From: Bacteroidota bacterium
GTDB lineage: Bacteria; Bacteroidota; Ignavibacteria; Ignavibacteriales; Ignavibacteriaceae
Direction of reading: 5' to 3'
Length of the DNA: 64,000 nucleotides
Assembly (NCBI GenBank): GCA_021824565.1
Contig: JAKAKL010000116.1
Span: 1-64,000, forward strand
Shown: piece by piece, positions 9,876 through 19,295 of the stretch
Layout: every line of letters starts with the position of its first letter
Numbering within the stretch: position 1 is the stretch's first letter
Notes under the pieces: model-generated
What the model saw: only the letters and a program-made list of their open reading frames with translations
Databases searched by the model: none
What the model was told of the DNA's origin: nothing
Translations under genes and position numbers: made by a program

Positions 9876-11838
9876 AGCGGCAGGACTCTACGCACATTCC
9901 GCATTTAATACATTTTTCTTCAACTATATAATGAGCTTGTCCTTTTTCACCAACAATTGCTCCCGAAGAACATTTTTTCAAACAAACGCCGCAGCCTGTA
10001 CAAACTCTATTGTCAATCGAGAACGTTAATAATTCTTTACAAACTCCCGAAGAACATTTTCTTTCATAAAGATGCTCTTCATATTCTTCTTTAAAGTATC
10101 TTAACCCGGAAAGAACTGGATTGGGAGCAGACTGCCCAAGACCGCAAAGTGAAGTATCGCGAATTACATCAGCTAATCTTTTTAAATGAATAATTCCTTT
10201 AAATCTTTGAAGTTGATCCAGCTTGTTTGCCGTTCTTTTATAGCTGTGTGGAATTCGTTCAATTATTTCGAGCATGCGTTTTGTCCCTTCCCTGCATGGA
10301 ACGCATTTGCCGCATGATTCATTCTGAATAAACGTAAGAAAAAATTTTGCCACGTCTACCATGCATGTTTCTTCATCCATAACAACGAAGCCGCCTGAAC
10401 CCATCATAGCTCCGGCATTTTTTAATGATTCATAATCTACTTGTGTCGACATAACACTGTACGGCAGACATCCGCCTGATGGACCCCCAATTTGAACAGC
10501 CTTAAACTTTTTGTTGTTGGGAATGCCGCCGCCAATATTAAACACAACATCTTCCAGTTTAATTCCCATCGGGACCTCAATTAAACCGGCGTTTTTAATA
10601 TTTCCGCTTAACGCAAAAACTTTTGTGCCTTTGCTTGATGCTGTTCCGATTGACGCAAACTTTTTCGAGCCGTTCAAGATTATGGAGGAAATATTAGCTA
10701 GAGTTTCGACATTATTAATTACAGTCGGCTTCCCCCACAAACCTGATATCGCAGGAAACGGCGGTCGGGGCTTAGGCATTCCTCTTTTTCCTTCTATCGA
10801 CGCGATCAAAGCTGTCTCTTCGCCGCATACAAAAGCGCCGGCTCCTTTTTTAATTTTTATTTCTAAACTGAAGCCGCTGTTGAGAATATTATTTCCAAGC
10901 AAACCATATTTTTTACATTGATCAATAGTATTTTGAAGTCGGCTGATCGCCAGCGGATATTCGGCTCTGCAATAAATATATGCTTTTGAAGCTCCAATCG
11001 CATACGCCGCGATAAGCATTCCTTCGACGACTCTGAACGGATCGCTTTCAAGCACAGAACGATCCATAAATGCTCCCGGGTCTCCTTCATCAGCATTACA
11101 TATTAAATATTTTTGTTCGGCTTTTTGATTGAAAGCAAGTTCCCACTTCTTGCCCGTCGGAAAGCCGGCGCCTCCTCTTCCTCTTAAACCGCTTTCTAAA
11201 ATTTCTCTAATTACGTCTTCGGATCTCAAAGCGCTAAAGACTTTAATCAAAGCTCTGAATCCTTTGTTTGAAATGTATGAGTCAATTGAGGTTGGATTAA
11301 TAACGCCGCAGTTTTCAAGAACTATTTTAAGCTGATGTTTGAAGAACGGTTCATTATGTATTGACGGAACCTCTTCCGAAGGTTCGCCGAATGTTCCAAG
11401 CAATTTCTCTTTATATATTTCTTTTTCAACCAGAGTCTTTTGAATCAGCTTTGGTACAATCTTAGGTGTTACTTCGCAATAAGAAATTCTATCTTTACCC
11501 GGAAGTTTAATATCTACTATAACCTCTCTTGCACAAAATCCGATACATCCGGTCGGTTCTATTATAGCTTTTAAATTTAATCTCTTTAATTCTTCATTGA
11601 CGGCATCTTCAACCTTTTGCGCGCCTGCAGCCAAGCCGCATGTTCCTTTCCCTACAAAGATGACCGGCAGATCATGGATCTCAAATTTTAATTCTTTATT
11701 GTAAGTCTTAATCTTTTCTTTACAGCTATCATTGTTGTGGCACTGCGCCCCCTCTGTACAGCATTTTATAAAAAGTTCGCAAGGTTTTTCAACAGTATGC
11801 CAGCACTCATTGCAGCATTTTTCAATAAAGCTGTTCAT
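9853..11838 (-). CDS. hndC: NuoF-like NAD/FMN-binding hydrogenase subunit (HndC/HydB-like) with N-terminal thioredoxin-like 2Fe-2S domain and C-terminal ferredoxin domain
   Basis: GLRGRGGAGFPTGKKWE, ESCGKCVPCREG, C-terminal CxxCxxCxxxC clusters. Confidence 0.9.
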   Translation of the reverse strand: MNSFIEKCCNECWHTVEKPCELFIKCCTEGAQCHNNDSCKEKIKTYNKELKFEIHDLPVIFVGKGTCGLAAGAQKVEDAVNEELKRLNLKAIIEPTGCIGFCAREVIVDIKLPGKDRISYCEVTPKIVPKLIQKTLVEKEIYKEKLLGTFGEPSEEVPSIHNEPFFKHQLKIVLENCGVINPTSIDSYISNKGFRALIKVFSALRSEDVIREILESGLRGRGGAGFPTGKKWELAFNQKAEQKYLICNADEGDPGAFMDRSVLESDPFRVVEGMLIAAYAIGASKAYIYCRAEYPLAISRLQNTIDQCKKYGLLGNNILNSGFSLEIKIKKGAGAFVCGEETALIASIEGKRGMPKPRPPFPAISGLWGKPTVINNVETLANISSIILNGSKKFASIGTASSKGTKVFALSGNIKNAGLIEVPMGIKLEDVVFNIGGGIPNNKKFKAVQIGGPSGGCLPYSVMSTQVDYESLKNAGAMMGSGGFVVMDEETCMVDVAKFFLTFIQNESCGKCVPCREGTKRMLEIIERIPHSYKRTANKLDQLQRFKGIIHLKRLADVIRDTSLCGLGQSAPNPVLSGLRYFKEEYEEHLYERKCSSGVCKELLTFSIDNRVCTGCGVCLKKCSSGAIVGEKGQAHYIVEEKCIKCGMCVESCRFEAINVN

Positions 11839-12359
11839 GCTAAATTCACCTCCGGCTGAGGTAAATTATCTTTTTTAGAAACTTTAGAATATTTTTTCAA
11901 AATATTAGGAATATCCTTTACAGAAATTCTGCCGTAATAATCCTCATTTACGGTGACGACAGGAGCGATGCTGCAAGCTCCGATGCAGTTAACTATTTCA
12001 ATTGTAAATTTTTTATCCCTTGTAGTTTCACCCGCTTTAATATTTAGCGCTGTTTCAATCGCAAATAGAATATTGGACGAGTTTTTTACATGACACGCTG
12101 TTCCTCTGCAAACCCGGATTATATTTTCACCCAGAGGAGTTAATCTAAATTGATTATAAAACGTTGCTACACCATAAATTCTGCTTAAAGGCATATCAAC
12201 AAAATCGGAAATATCCTGCAAAGCTGCTTCCGGCAAATATCCATATATAGATTGTATGTCTTGCAGCAAAGGTATTAAACTGCTTTTGTCTTTAGCTTCA
12301 TAATTCTTAAAAATATGTTCGTGCATCTTCTTCTCAAAATATCCATTCTTAATATTCAT
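11835..12359 (-). CDS. hndA: NuoE-like hydrogenase subunit (HndA/HydC-like)
   Basis: CRGTACHVKNS...CIGACSIAPVVTVN 2Fe-2S thioredoxin-like fold. Confidence 0.88.
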   Translation of the reverse strand: MNIKNGYFEKKMHEHIFKNYEAKDKSSLIPLLQDIQSIYGYLPEAALQDISDFVDMPLSRIYGVATFYNQFRLTPLGENIIRVCRGTACHVKNSSNILFAIETALNIKAGETTRDKKFTIEIVNCIGACSIAPVVTVNEDYYGRISVKDIPNILKKYSKVSKKDNLPQPEVNLA

Positions 12360-12503
12360 ATTAAATGCCAGAACAATGAAATGTTTATTTTGTCACAATT
12401 TCGAAGCGGAATAGTTTAAGGTTGAAATGGGTTCTTAATATTTAGAAGTTTTCTTATCAAAAAAGGAATTTAGTTGCTTTTTGTGAACAGAATTTGTAGG
12501 ATT

Positions 12504-13232
12504 TTAAGCGTTTCTTTGGCGCAATATTTCAAACAGCATTACACCGGCTGCGACAGAAACATTCAGCGATTGAATTTTCCCCTTCATTGGAATCCGGACA
12601 AGTATATCACAACTATCTCCCGTCAGCTTGCGAATACCTTTTTCTTCATTACCGACAATCAGAGCAACAGGGATCCTATAATCAACATCAGTGTAACTAC
12701 GGGAGTTGTCTATCGAGGAACCTATTACCCAGAATCCATTATCTTTTAATTCCTTAATCGTTAAAGAGAGATTATTAACCGGGCAAATTTTCAAATGAGA
12801 AGCCGCCCCTGCCGATGTTTTAATAACAGTTTCATTAACAGGCGCGCTGCCATGTTTTGTAATTATCACACCGCCTACTCCGGCGCATTCGGCGGAACGA
12901 AACAACGCACCAAGATTGTGTGTATCCTGAATAGAATCTAGAATAAGTATTAGCGGGAAGGCAGATTTTTTAGATGAAGAAATTATTTCATCGATAGAAA
13001 AATATTTTTGGTTTGTTTTTACTGCAATAACGCCTTGAGAATTCTGATGCGTCGTAAGCGCTTTAAATTTTTGTGAAGAGATCTCGGTGCATTTTACGCC
13101 GTGCTTTTTTGCCGCAATGCGGATCGCTGTAATTATCGGTCCCTGCTGACCGAATAAAATATAAATTTGCTCAAGAACTTCGCCGGAGTTTATTGCTTCG
13201 AGCACCGGCTTGCGTCCAATAATTAAATTCAT
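12504..13232 (-). CDS. rlmB: 23S rRNA (guanosine-2'-O-)-methyltransferase, SpoU family
   Basis: LDSIQDTHNLGALFRSAECAGVGGVI; LNVSVAAGVMLFE SpoU motifs. Confidence 0.9.
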   Translation of the reverse strand: MNLIIGRKPVLEAINSGEVLEQIYILFGQQGPIITAIRIAAKKHGVKCTEISSQKFKALTTHQNSQGVIAVKTNQKYFSIDEIISSSKKSAFPLILILDSIQDTHNLGALFRSAECAGVGGVIITKHGSAPVNETVIKTSAGAASHLKICPVNNLSLTIKELKDNGFWVIGSSIDNSRSYTDVDYRIPVALIVGNEEKGIRKLTGDSCDILVRIPMKGKIQSLNVSVAAGVMLFEILRQRNA

Positions 13233-14185
13233 GAATTCTTAGCTTTAGATTTTTTATCACCGGCGGCGTTAAGCGGAGGCGGTATAAATTTAACAAGCTT
13301 GTCATTGTTGATTGTAAAATAATTAAAGCCTATTGCGCCGACAACGATAAGTACAATTGAAATTAGCTGAGCCTCCGAAAGTCCAAAAAGCAACCTTGGA
13401 TTTAATCTTATAAATTCTATAGATATTCTCTCAACTCCGGCAAATAATAAATAGAGCATAAACAATTTGCCGTCAGCCCAGCGCTGATCGCTGCCGGAGA
13501 CATCTTTCTTCTGAAAATATCTTAATATAAAAAAGATAATTAGGCATGCGAAAAATTCATAGATAGGCGCCGGATGAAGCCGGATAGTTTCATCAAACTT
13601 GGTTATCGTACCATAAGCGTCGGTTCTAACAATTTCGGAGGAAAGCTGGTAAAACTTATCGTGCAGGGCTGCCGCCGGATGATCCTGATAATATTGCATT
13701 AATGCATAATGCGGTTTTACGGTTCCGTTAGCGAAATTAGTTCCCCAGGGAAGCGAGGTAGGAATTCCATAATCGCCGTCGCCGGCAAGCTGACAGCCTA
13801 TCCTTCCAATACCGTAAGCTAAAATCAACGAAGGCGACGCTGCGTCTGCAACTACAAGAAAAGGAATTTTTTTCCTTCTTATATAAATCCAAATTGCAGC
13901 CGAGGCTAAAATAAGTCCGCCGTAAAAAGTTAATCCGCCGGGCGAGAAAGCAATTAAAGGATTGGCTATGAAGTCGCTCCAATTCTCAATCAAATCTAAT
14001 ATCTTGCTTCCAGCTATTCCGAATATAATAGCGAGCAAAGTTATTTCGGTTGCTATGGCAGGACTCATTTTTTTTCGTTCATATTCCTTAGTCATCACAT
14101 AGCTGGAAATTATAAATGCCACTCCGAGCATCAATCCATAGCTGTATATTGTGAAAGGACCTATCTTAAAAAGTTCCGGGTACAT
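13229..14185 (-). CDS. lgt: Prolipoprotein diacylglyceryl transferase
   Basis: YSYGLMLGVAF, GGLTFYGGL, YGIGRIGCQLAGDGDYG. Confidence 0.93.
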   Translation of the reverse strand: MYPELFKIGPFTIYSYGLMLGVAFIISSYVMTKEYERKKMSPAIATEITLLAIIFGIAGSKILDLIENWSDFIANPLIAFSPGGLTFYGGLILASAAIWIYIRRKKIPFLVVADAASPSLILAYGIGRIGCQLAGDGDYGIPTSLPWGTNFANGTVKPHYALMQYYQDHPAAALHDKFYQLSSEIVRTDAYGTITKFDETIRLHPAPIYEFFACLIIFFILRYFQKKDVSGSDQRWADGKLFMLYLLFAGVERISIEFIRLNPRLLFGLSEAQLISIVLIVVGAIGFNYFTINNDKLVKFIPPPLNAAGDKKSKAKNS

Positions 14186-14229
14186 GAAAAATCTCTAATT
14201 TAAAAATGAAATTTGTTCTTTCTTCGAAG

Positions 14230-14237
14230 CAAAGATA
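14230..14237 (-). promoter_or_regulatory. Candidate -7 element TATCTTTG upstream of lgt
   Basis: CAAAGATA on plus strand, 45 bp upstream of the lgt start. Confidence 0.35.
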
Positions 14238-14271
14238 CAAAAGGTTTGGTTATTTTTATATGAGGGAAGAT

Positions 14272-15543
14272 TTATATGGAAATGTTTTGCAGGATAAAAC
14301 TCTTAATCTCCCCTGCGTTATCTACCGGATAATCTTTTTGCTCTCCGGTTTTCATAAACTTCAAATTGAATTTATTTGATTTATATTCTTCTCCGCCGAC
14401 GAACAATACAAATTGCGCATTCAGCTTATTCGCCTCGCGCATCTGAGCCTTTACGCTTCTATCAAGATAATCAATCTCAACCTTAAGAGATTCTTTTCTA
14501 AAATACGAAGCCAGTTCAAAAGTTTTCTGCGTCAGCTCTGAATCCATCCGTACTATATATAAATCTATTCTCTCTTCAGGAAGCAGTAATGTTTTTTCAT
14601 TCTCGCAAGCCAGGAGTATTCGTTCAATGCCTGCGGCGAATCCAACGCCCGGCGTCGGCGCGCCTCCAAGCTGCTCAATTAAAAGATCATATCTGCCGCC
14701 GCCGCATAGTGCGCTCTGCGAGCCAACTTTCCCGCTTATTATTTCAAACGTGGTCTTCGTGTAATAGTCCAGCCCGCGCACAAGCTTAGCGTCGACTTCA
14801 AAGGGAATATTATTTTTAGAAAGAAGTTCTTTTACAATTTCAAAATCTTTCCGGCTTTCCTCGTCAATATAATCGATCAGCTTCGGCGCGTTATCAATTA
14901 TCTCCTGATCAGACTCAACTTTGCTGTCGAATATTCTTAAAATATTTTTATCAAACCGTTTCCTGCTGTCTTCAGAAAGAAGATGCTTCTTTACTTCGAG
15001 ATGTCGCTTCAAGATATTCTTATAAGCTTCTCTTGATTCAGGAACTCCCAGAGAATTAATTTTAACTTTTAGATCTTTTAAATTAAGTCTATTTAGAATC
15101 TCATAGGCGGCGATTATAATTTCAGCATCAAGCAGCGGCGAAGTACTTCCCAAAGCCTCGCAGCCGAACTGATGGAACTGCCGCTGTCTGCCGGCTTGCG
15201 GTCGCTCCTGCCTGAACATCGGGGAAATGTAATAAAACTTATTCAACGGCTGCTGCTTGCCAAGAGAATGTTCGATAAATGCGCGCACAACCGATGCGGT
15301 CATCTCCGGCTTCAGAGTAAGGCTGGTATTGCTCTTATCGTTGAAGGTGTACATTTCTTTTCCGACGATGTCGGTTTCTTCTCCAATACCGCGCGCAAAA
15401 AGGATCGTTTCCTCAAAGACAGGCGTTCTAATTTCTTTGTAATTAAAACTCGAAAATATTTGACGAACTAAATCCTCGAGATATTTCCAGCGTGAAATTT
15501 CCTGCGGAAGAATATCTTTTGTTCCTGTTACGGCTTTAATCAT
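14272..15543 (-). CDS. hisS: Histidyl-tRNA synthetase
   Basis: GTKDILPQE, MFRQERPQAGRQRQFHQFGCEALG, LVRGLDYYTKTTFE. Confidence 0.96.
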   Translation of the reverse strand: MIKAVTGTKDILPQEISRWKYLEDLVRQIFSSFNYKEIRTPVFEETILFARGIGEETDIVGKEMYTFNDKSNTSLTLKPEMTASVVRAFIEHSLGKQQPLNKFYYISPMFRQERPQAGRQRQFHQFGCEALGSTSPLLDAEIIIAAYEILNRLNLKDLKVKINSLGVPESREAYKNILKRHLEVKKHLLSEDSRKRFDKNILRIFDSKVESDQEIIDNAPKLIDYIDEESRKDFEIVKELLSKNNIPFEVDAKLVRGLDYYTKTTFEIISGKVGSQSALCGGGRYDLLIEQLGGAPTPGVGFAAGIERILLACENEKTLLLPEERIDLYIVRMDSELTQKTFELASYFRKESLKVEIDYLDRSVKAQMREANKLNAQFVLFVGGEEYKSNKFNLKFMKTGEQKDYPVDNAGEIKSFILQNISI

Positions 15544-15609
15544 GGTTTGATTCGGAAAGAGATATGGATTGCGGGCTTTAAGTGAATTACTTGTCCTGCG
15601 GAAAAAGAT

Positions 15610-16080
15610 TTATACATCAAAATAGTTTTCTTCTTCTTTTCTATAAATCTCTAATACTTCATCCGCGGTTTTTGCTTTCATTAATTTTTCGCGGAATTCA
15701 TCTTTGTTCATCATGCGTGAAATGCGGCTGAGCAGCTTAATGTGGTTGCTGACTAAATTATCCTTCCCGACGAGAAGAAAAACAAGATAGACAGGATGAC
15801 CGTCGAGAGCGTCATATTCTATCGGCTGATTTGATTTTCCAAACGCAGCTAAAATATCGTTAACCGCATTGGTCTTGCCGTGAGGTATTGCAAAGCCTTT
15901 TCCTACACCGGTAGACATGATCTTTTCTCTCTCTAATACTGCATCCCTTACTTTTTCAATATCAATTACACGCGGATCATTTTCAAATAAGCTTATCAGT
16001 TCGTTAATAACATCCTGCTTTGAATTTGATTTAAGATCGGCTATTATAAAATTCTTGCTTAGTAAATCTAAAACTTTCAT
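15610..16080 (-). CDS. ptsN: PTS IIA (nitrogen-regulatory/fructose type) domain protein
   Basis: VLEREKIMSTGVGKGFAIPHGKTNAV active-site His motif. Confidence 0.88.
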   Translation of the reverse strand: MKVLDLLSKNFIIADLKSNSKQDVINELISLFENDPRVIDIEKVRDAVLEREKIMSTGVGKGFAIPHGKTNAVNDILAAFGKSNQPIEYDALDGHPVYLVFLLVGKDNLVSNHIKLLSRISRMMNKDEFREKLMKAKTADEVLEIYRKEEENYFDV

Positions 16081-16390
16081 TAATTACTGCTCTGTTTCTA
16101 ATAAAATATTTTTTTTACGTTTCAAATTTAACAATACGATTAGTGTTAAGCAACGGAAATAGAATTATAAAAATCTCTTATATATTTTTTAGTTCTTTTA
16201 TCATTTCTGATGCATTTATTGAAGCCCATCAATTTCATTTTAGATATGTACAAATCTACTCTAAAGCTTATCTGCAGGAAAATTAGCAATATAAATTTTA
16301 CCGCCATGCAGAGCTTTTTATTTCTTATGATTGACATGTAATTGCAGCACTGCATAGTTCTTAAAAAATAGTCCGTCTTTTAATTGCGCA

Positions 16391-16775
16391 GGGTTATAGT
16401 TTTTATAAAAAGGATAGCCTTACGCATGCAACAAGGCATGGTTTTTATAAAAAGCATAGCCTTACGCATGCAACAGGGCATGGTTTTTATAAAAAGGATA
16501 GCCTTACGCATGCAGCAGGGCATGGTTTTTATAAAAAGGATAGCCTTACGCATGCAACAGGGTATGGTTTTTAAAAAAAGGATAGGCTCACACATGCGGA
16601 AGGGTATGGTTTATATAAAAAGTAAGCCTTACACACTGCGGAAGGATATGGTTTTTATAAAAAGTATAGCCTTACGCATGCGACAGGGCATGGTTTTTAT
16701 AAAAAGGACAGCCTTACGCACTGCGACAGGGCATGGTTTTTATAAAAAGGATAGCCTTACGCAGTGTAAAAACAG
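16391..16775. repeat. Tandem array A: 9 units, 42-bp period
   Basis: ATGGTTTTTATAAAAAGGATAGCCTTACGCATGCAACAGGGC; ATG/ATA anchors at 16396, 16438, 16480, 16522, 16564, 16606, 16648, 16690, 16733. Confidence 0.95.
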
Positions 16776-16946
16776 CATTTTTGTACAATTTTAGAGGTTT
16801 TAAACTGTTATTAGATATAATTCTTAAAAATACATCATCTGTCACGTATTGCCGCCTGAAGAAACAATGCAGGGGACACAGGTTAAAGCGTCAAATACTT
16901 TAGAACAAAATTACACTCCAGACTTAGCGATTATATCTAAAAGTAG

Positions 16947-16967
16947 AGACGCCCCGGCGGGGCGTCT
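16947..16967. repeat. GC-rich palindrome (9-bp arms, 3-nt loop)
   Basis: AGACGCCCC-ggc-GGGGCGTCT just 3' of the 16990 gene. Confidence 0.8.
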
Positions 16968-16989
16968 AAAAGTTTAGCCGGCTATAAGT

Positions 16990-18633
16990 TTATTTTAGCA
17001 GAACCATCTTTTTAATTGAAATGTAATCGCCCGAACGAAGCAGGTAGAAATATACACCGCTTGAAAATTGTCTATGGTTAGTAGTTTGTTGTTTGTCGTC
17101 CGCAGAGAATTGAACCGAATGCTCTCCGGCAGTCTGGTATTCATTTACAAGCGTTGCTGCATCTCTTCCCAGAATATCATAAACCTTTAACTGCACTAAT
17201 CCGGGCTTAGGAATCTGATACCTGATTATAGTTGAGGGGTTGAATGGGTTGGGATAGTTCTGGTAAAGATTATAAGATGTTAAGGCAGGTTGATCTCTGT
17301 TAATATCATCAACATTTAAATTATAAGTAACACTTATTTTAATTCCAGTTAAATTGAGATTATCTGCACCGGAGTTGTACTCTAGATTAATAGAATAATT
17401 ACCCTGAGCTTTTTGCCATACATTATTTGCACAAGTAAATACTTCTCCAGTTATTGCATTACCGTTGCCATCATAAGTATAATTAACTTTTGTCTGCCCC
17501 TGCCAAGTATTATTTGCCCACCCCTCTTGAGATAAAAAAGATAATACTTCATTGTAGTCATTATAAGTGTAAGAGTACGCTAAATTATTTATCCATGCAT
17601 TGTTTGTCCATGTTTCATATAAATAAGTCAGTTCATTTCGGTAACTGTTATAAGTATAGGTTTCTTTTCCATTATTCAGCCAAGCATTATTTGCCCAATA
17701 TTCGCCAAGAGAAGTTAATTCATTTCCATTATTGTCATAGGTATAAGTTTCCCTATATTTGTTGGTCCATACACTGTCTGCCCATGTTTCTTCAAAGTTT
17801 GTTAGCATATTCCCGCTGCTGTCATAAGTCCATGTATCGCTTGAATTATTCAGCCAGCTATTATTCGTCCATGATTCGCCTAACATTCCTACTCTTTTAT
17901 TATTATCGTAAGTAGCAGTATATCTTGCATTGTTCACCCAAATATCTGTAGTCTTTATTTCGATTATATCTGTATGAATGTTTCCGTTATTGTCGTAAGT
18001 ATAGGTATCTCTTTGACCATTTGTCCATACATTATTCTCATAATGTTCAAACATACTAGTAAGCATTCTATTGTTAACATCATATGTAGTAGTATCTGTC
18101 CATAAATTTGTCCATGTATTATTTACCAAGCCTTCCGAAAAATCAGTAAGTATCTTTCCGCTACTGTTATATGAAAATGTTTCTTTAAAAACATTCATCC
18201 ACGCATTATTAGTCCATGTTTGGTATATATAAGTCAGTTCATCCCCATTATTGTCGTAAGTATAATTAAATCGGCAGTAGTTTGTCCATACATTATTATT
18301 TAATATCTCTTGTAACTCAGTAAGCAGATTTCCATTATTATCGTATGCATAGCTATTACGAAGTGTATCATTAATAATAGCGGTTGCAGGATAATATAAC
18401 CTACTCTTTAATTTCAAAGAAGCTTTACTTTTATTTTTTTGCATAACATTTGCAAGAAGCTGGCTTTCAACTTCCCCTTTACTCAAATTTGCCTGATGTA
18501 TTTGAGCATTAAGGTTTGATATTAATAATATATCCCGATTATTTACAAAGGGATGAATTTTAACGTTTTGCCCGTTAGCTAAAGCTGATAATAAAGAAAA
18601 GAACATGATAGTAGCAGAGAAAAAATATTTCAT
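16990..18633 (-). CDS. Secreted repeat protein with T9SS C-terminal sorting domain
   Basis: Signal peptide; about ten 29-aa TYTYDNNGNELTxLxExWxNNAWxN repeats; C-terminus YNLYQNYPNPFNPSTIIRYQIP...GVYFYLLRSGDYISIKKMVLLK. Confidence 0.88.
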   Translation of the reverse strand: MKYFFSATIMFFSLLSALANGQNVKIHPFVNNRDILLISNLNAQIHQANLSKGEVESQLLANVMQKNKSKASLKLKSRLYYPATAIINDTLRNSYAYDNNGNLLTELQEILNNNVWTNYCRFNYTYDNNGDELTYIYQTWTNNAWMNVFKETFSYNSSGKILTDFSEGLVNNTWTNLWTDTTTYDVNNRMLTSMFEHYENNVWTNGQRDTYTYDNNGNIHTDIIEIKTTDIWVNNARYTATYDNNKRVGMLGESWTNNSWLNNSSDTWTYDSSGNMLTNFEETWADSVWTNKYRETYTYDNNGNELTSLGEYWANNAWLNNGKETYTYNSYRNELTYLYETWTNNAWINNLAYSYTYNDYNEVLSFLSQEGWANNTWQGQTKVNYTYDGNGNAITGEVFTCANNVWQKAQGNYSINLEYNSGADNLNLTGIKISVTYNLNVDDINRDQPALTSYNLYQNYPNPFNPSTIIRYQIPKPGLVQLKVYDILGRDAATLVNEYQTAGEHSVQFSADDKQQTTNHRQFSSGVYFYLLRSGDYISIKKMVLLK

Positions 18634-18800
18634 ATTGACACTCTCCTTATTTTAAATAAACTATCTTCTTATTTGTTTAATATATTTCAGTTCTGCATCG
18701 ACATTTTCTTACGTAATCTGTCTGTAAACATTATCGTAAAAAGATATACTCCTGTTTATATCAAACATTAATTTCTCATTAATTACAAGATTTAAGTTGT

Positions 18801-18971
18801 TTACAAAGTCGCAGGCAAGGGAAAAAACCTCTTTATCAAAGATTGCAGGAGCACTAAATATAAGTTTATCACTTCCGTCATTAAGTATCTCATATCTGAT
18901 TTGATAGAATATTTTTCAGACTCTTCAATAGTGTTCAATATATCCTTTAACCGTTCTTTCTGATGCCTCAT
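18801..18971 (-). pseudogene. Degenerate HepT/DUF86 (HEPN toxin) remnant
   Basis: MRHQKERLKDILNTIEESEKYSIK then truncated; ATGA overlap with the upstream MntA-like remnant. Confidence 0.5.
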
Positions 18972-19195
18972 AACTCAACAGCATCTTTTATAACATCATG
19001 TTTAATTTGTTCCCTTGACATGTATATAACAACATCAACTTCATGTCCTAATAGCTGCTGCAAATCCTGCATCAATGCAATCCTATTTAAGACAGTTTTC
19101 CCTCTTTCCATTCCTACCACAAAATCTATATCACTGTTTGGATTTTCTTCATCTCTTGCAAAAAGGAGAGTTCCTAAGTTTATCGCATTAAATTA
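18968..19195 (-). pseudogene. 5'-truncated MntA-type minimal nucleotidyltransferase
   Basis: Minus-strand translation LLFARDEENPNSDIDFVVGMERGKTVLNRIALMQDLQQLLGHEVDVVIYMSREQIKHDVIKDAVEL*; no intact GSxxxG or start. Confidence 0.65.
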
Positions 19196-19295
19196 TCGTT
19201 TACTGATAATTAGTCAAACAGAAATGCGATAGTTCCTTTTGCATAATTCTTTTCGGCAATAGAAGACTTTCGCAAAGACCAGTTCGGGCGGAAGG

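Noticed and set aside
12360-12480. TTGTcACAA palindrome upstream of the hydrogenase operon as a Rex/CRP-type site
   Set aside because: Only 4-bp arms around one base; too short to separate from chance in AT-rich DNA.
16146-16355. 69-aa minus-strand ORF between the ptsN-like gene and array A
   Set aside because: No signal, domain or RBS support; likely random in an AT-rich spacer.
16384-16775. Array A as a CRISPR array
   Set aside because: Units are contiguous 42-bp tandem copies with no unique spacers, and no cas genes are nearby.
18963-19232. Plus-strand 89-aa ORF
   Set aside because: It is the antisense of the MntA-like remnant; the minus-strand reading has clear family similarity.
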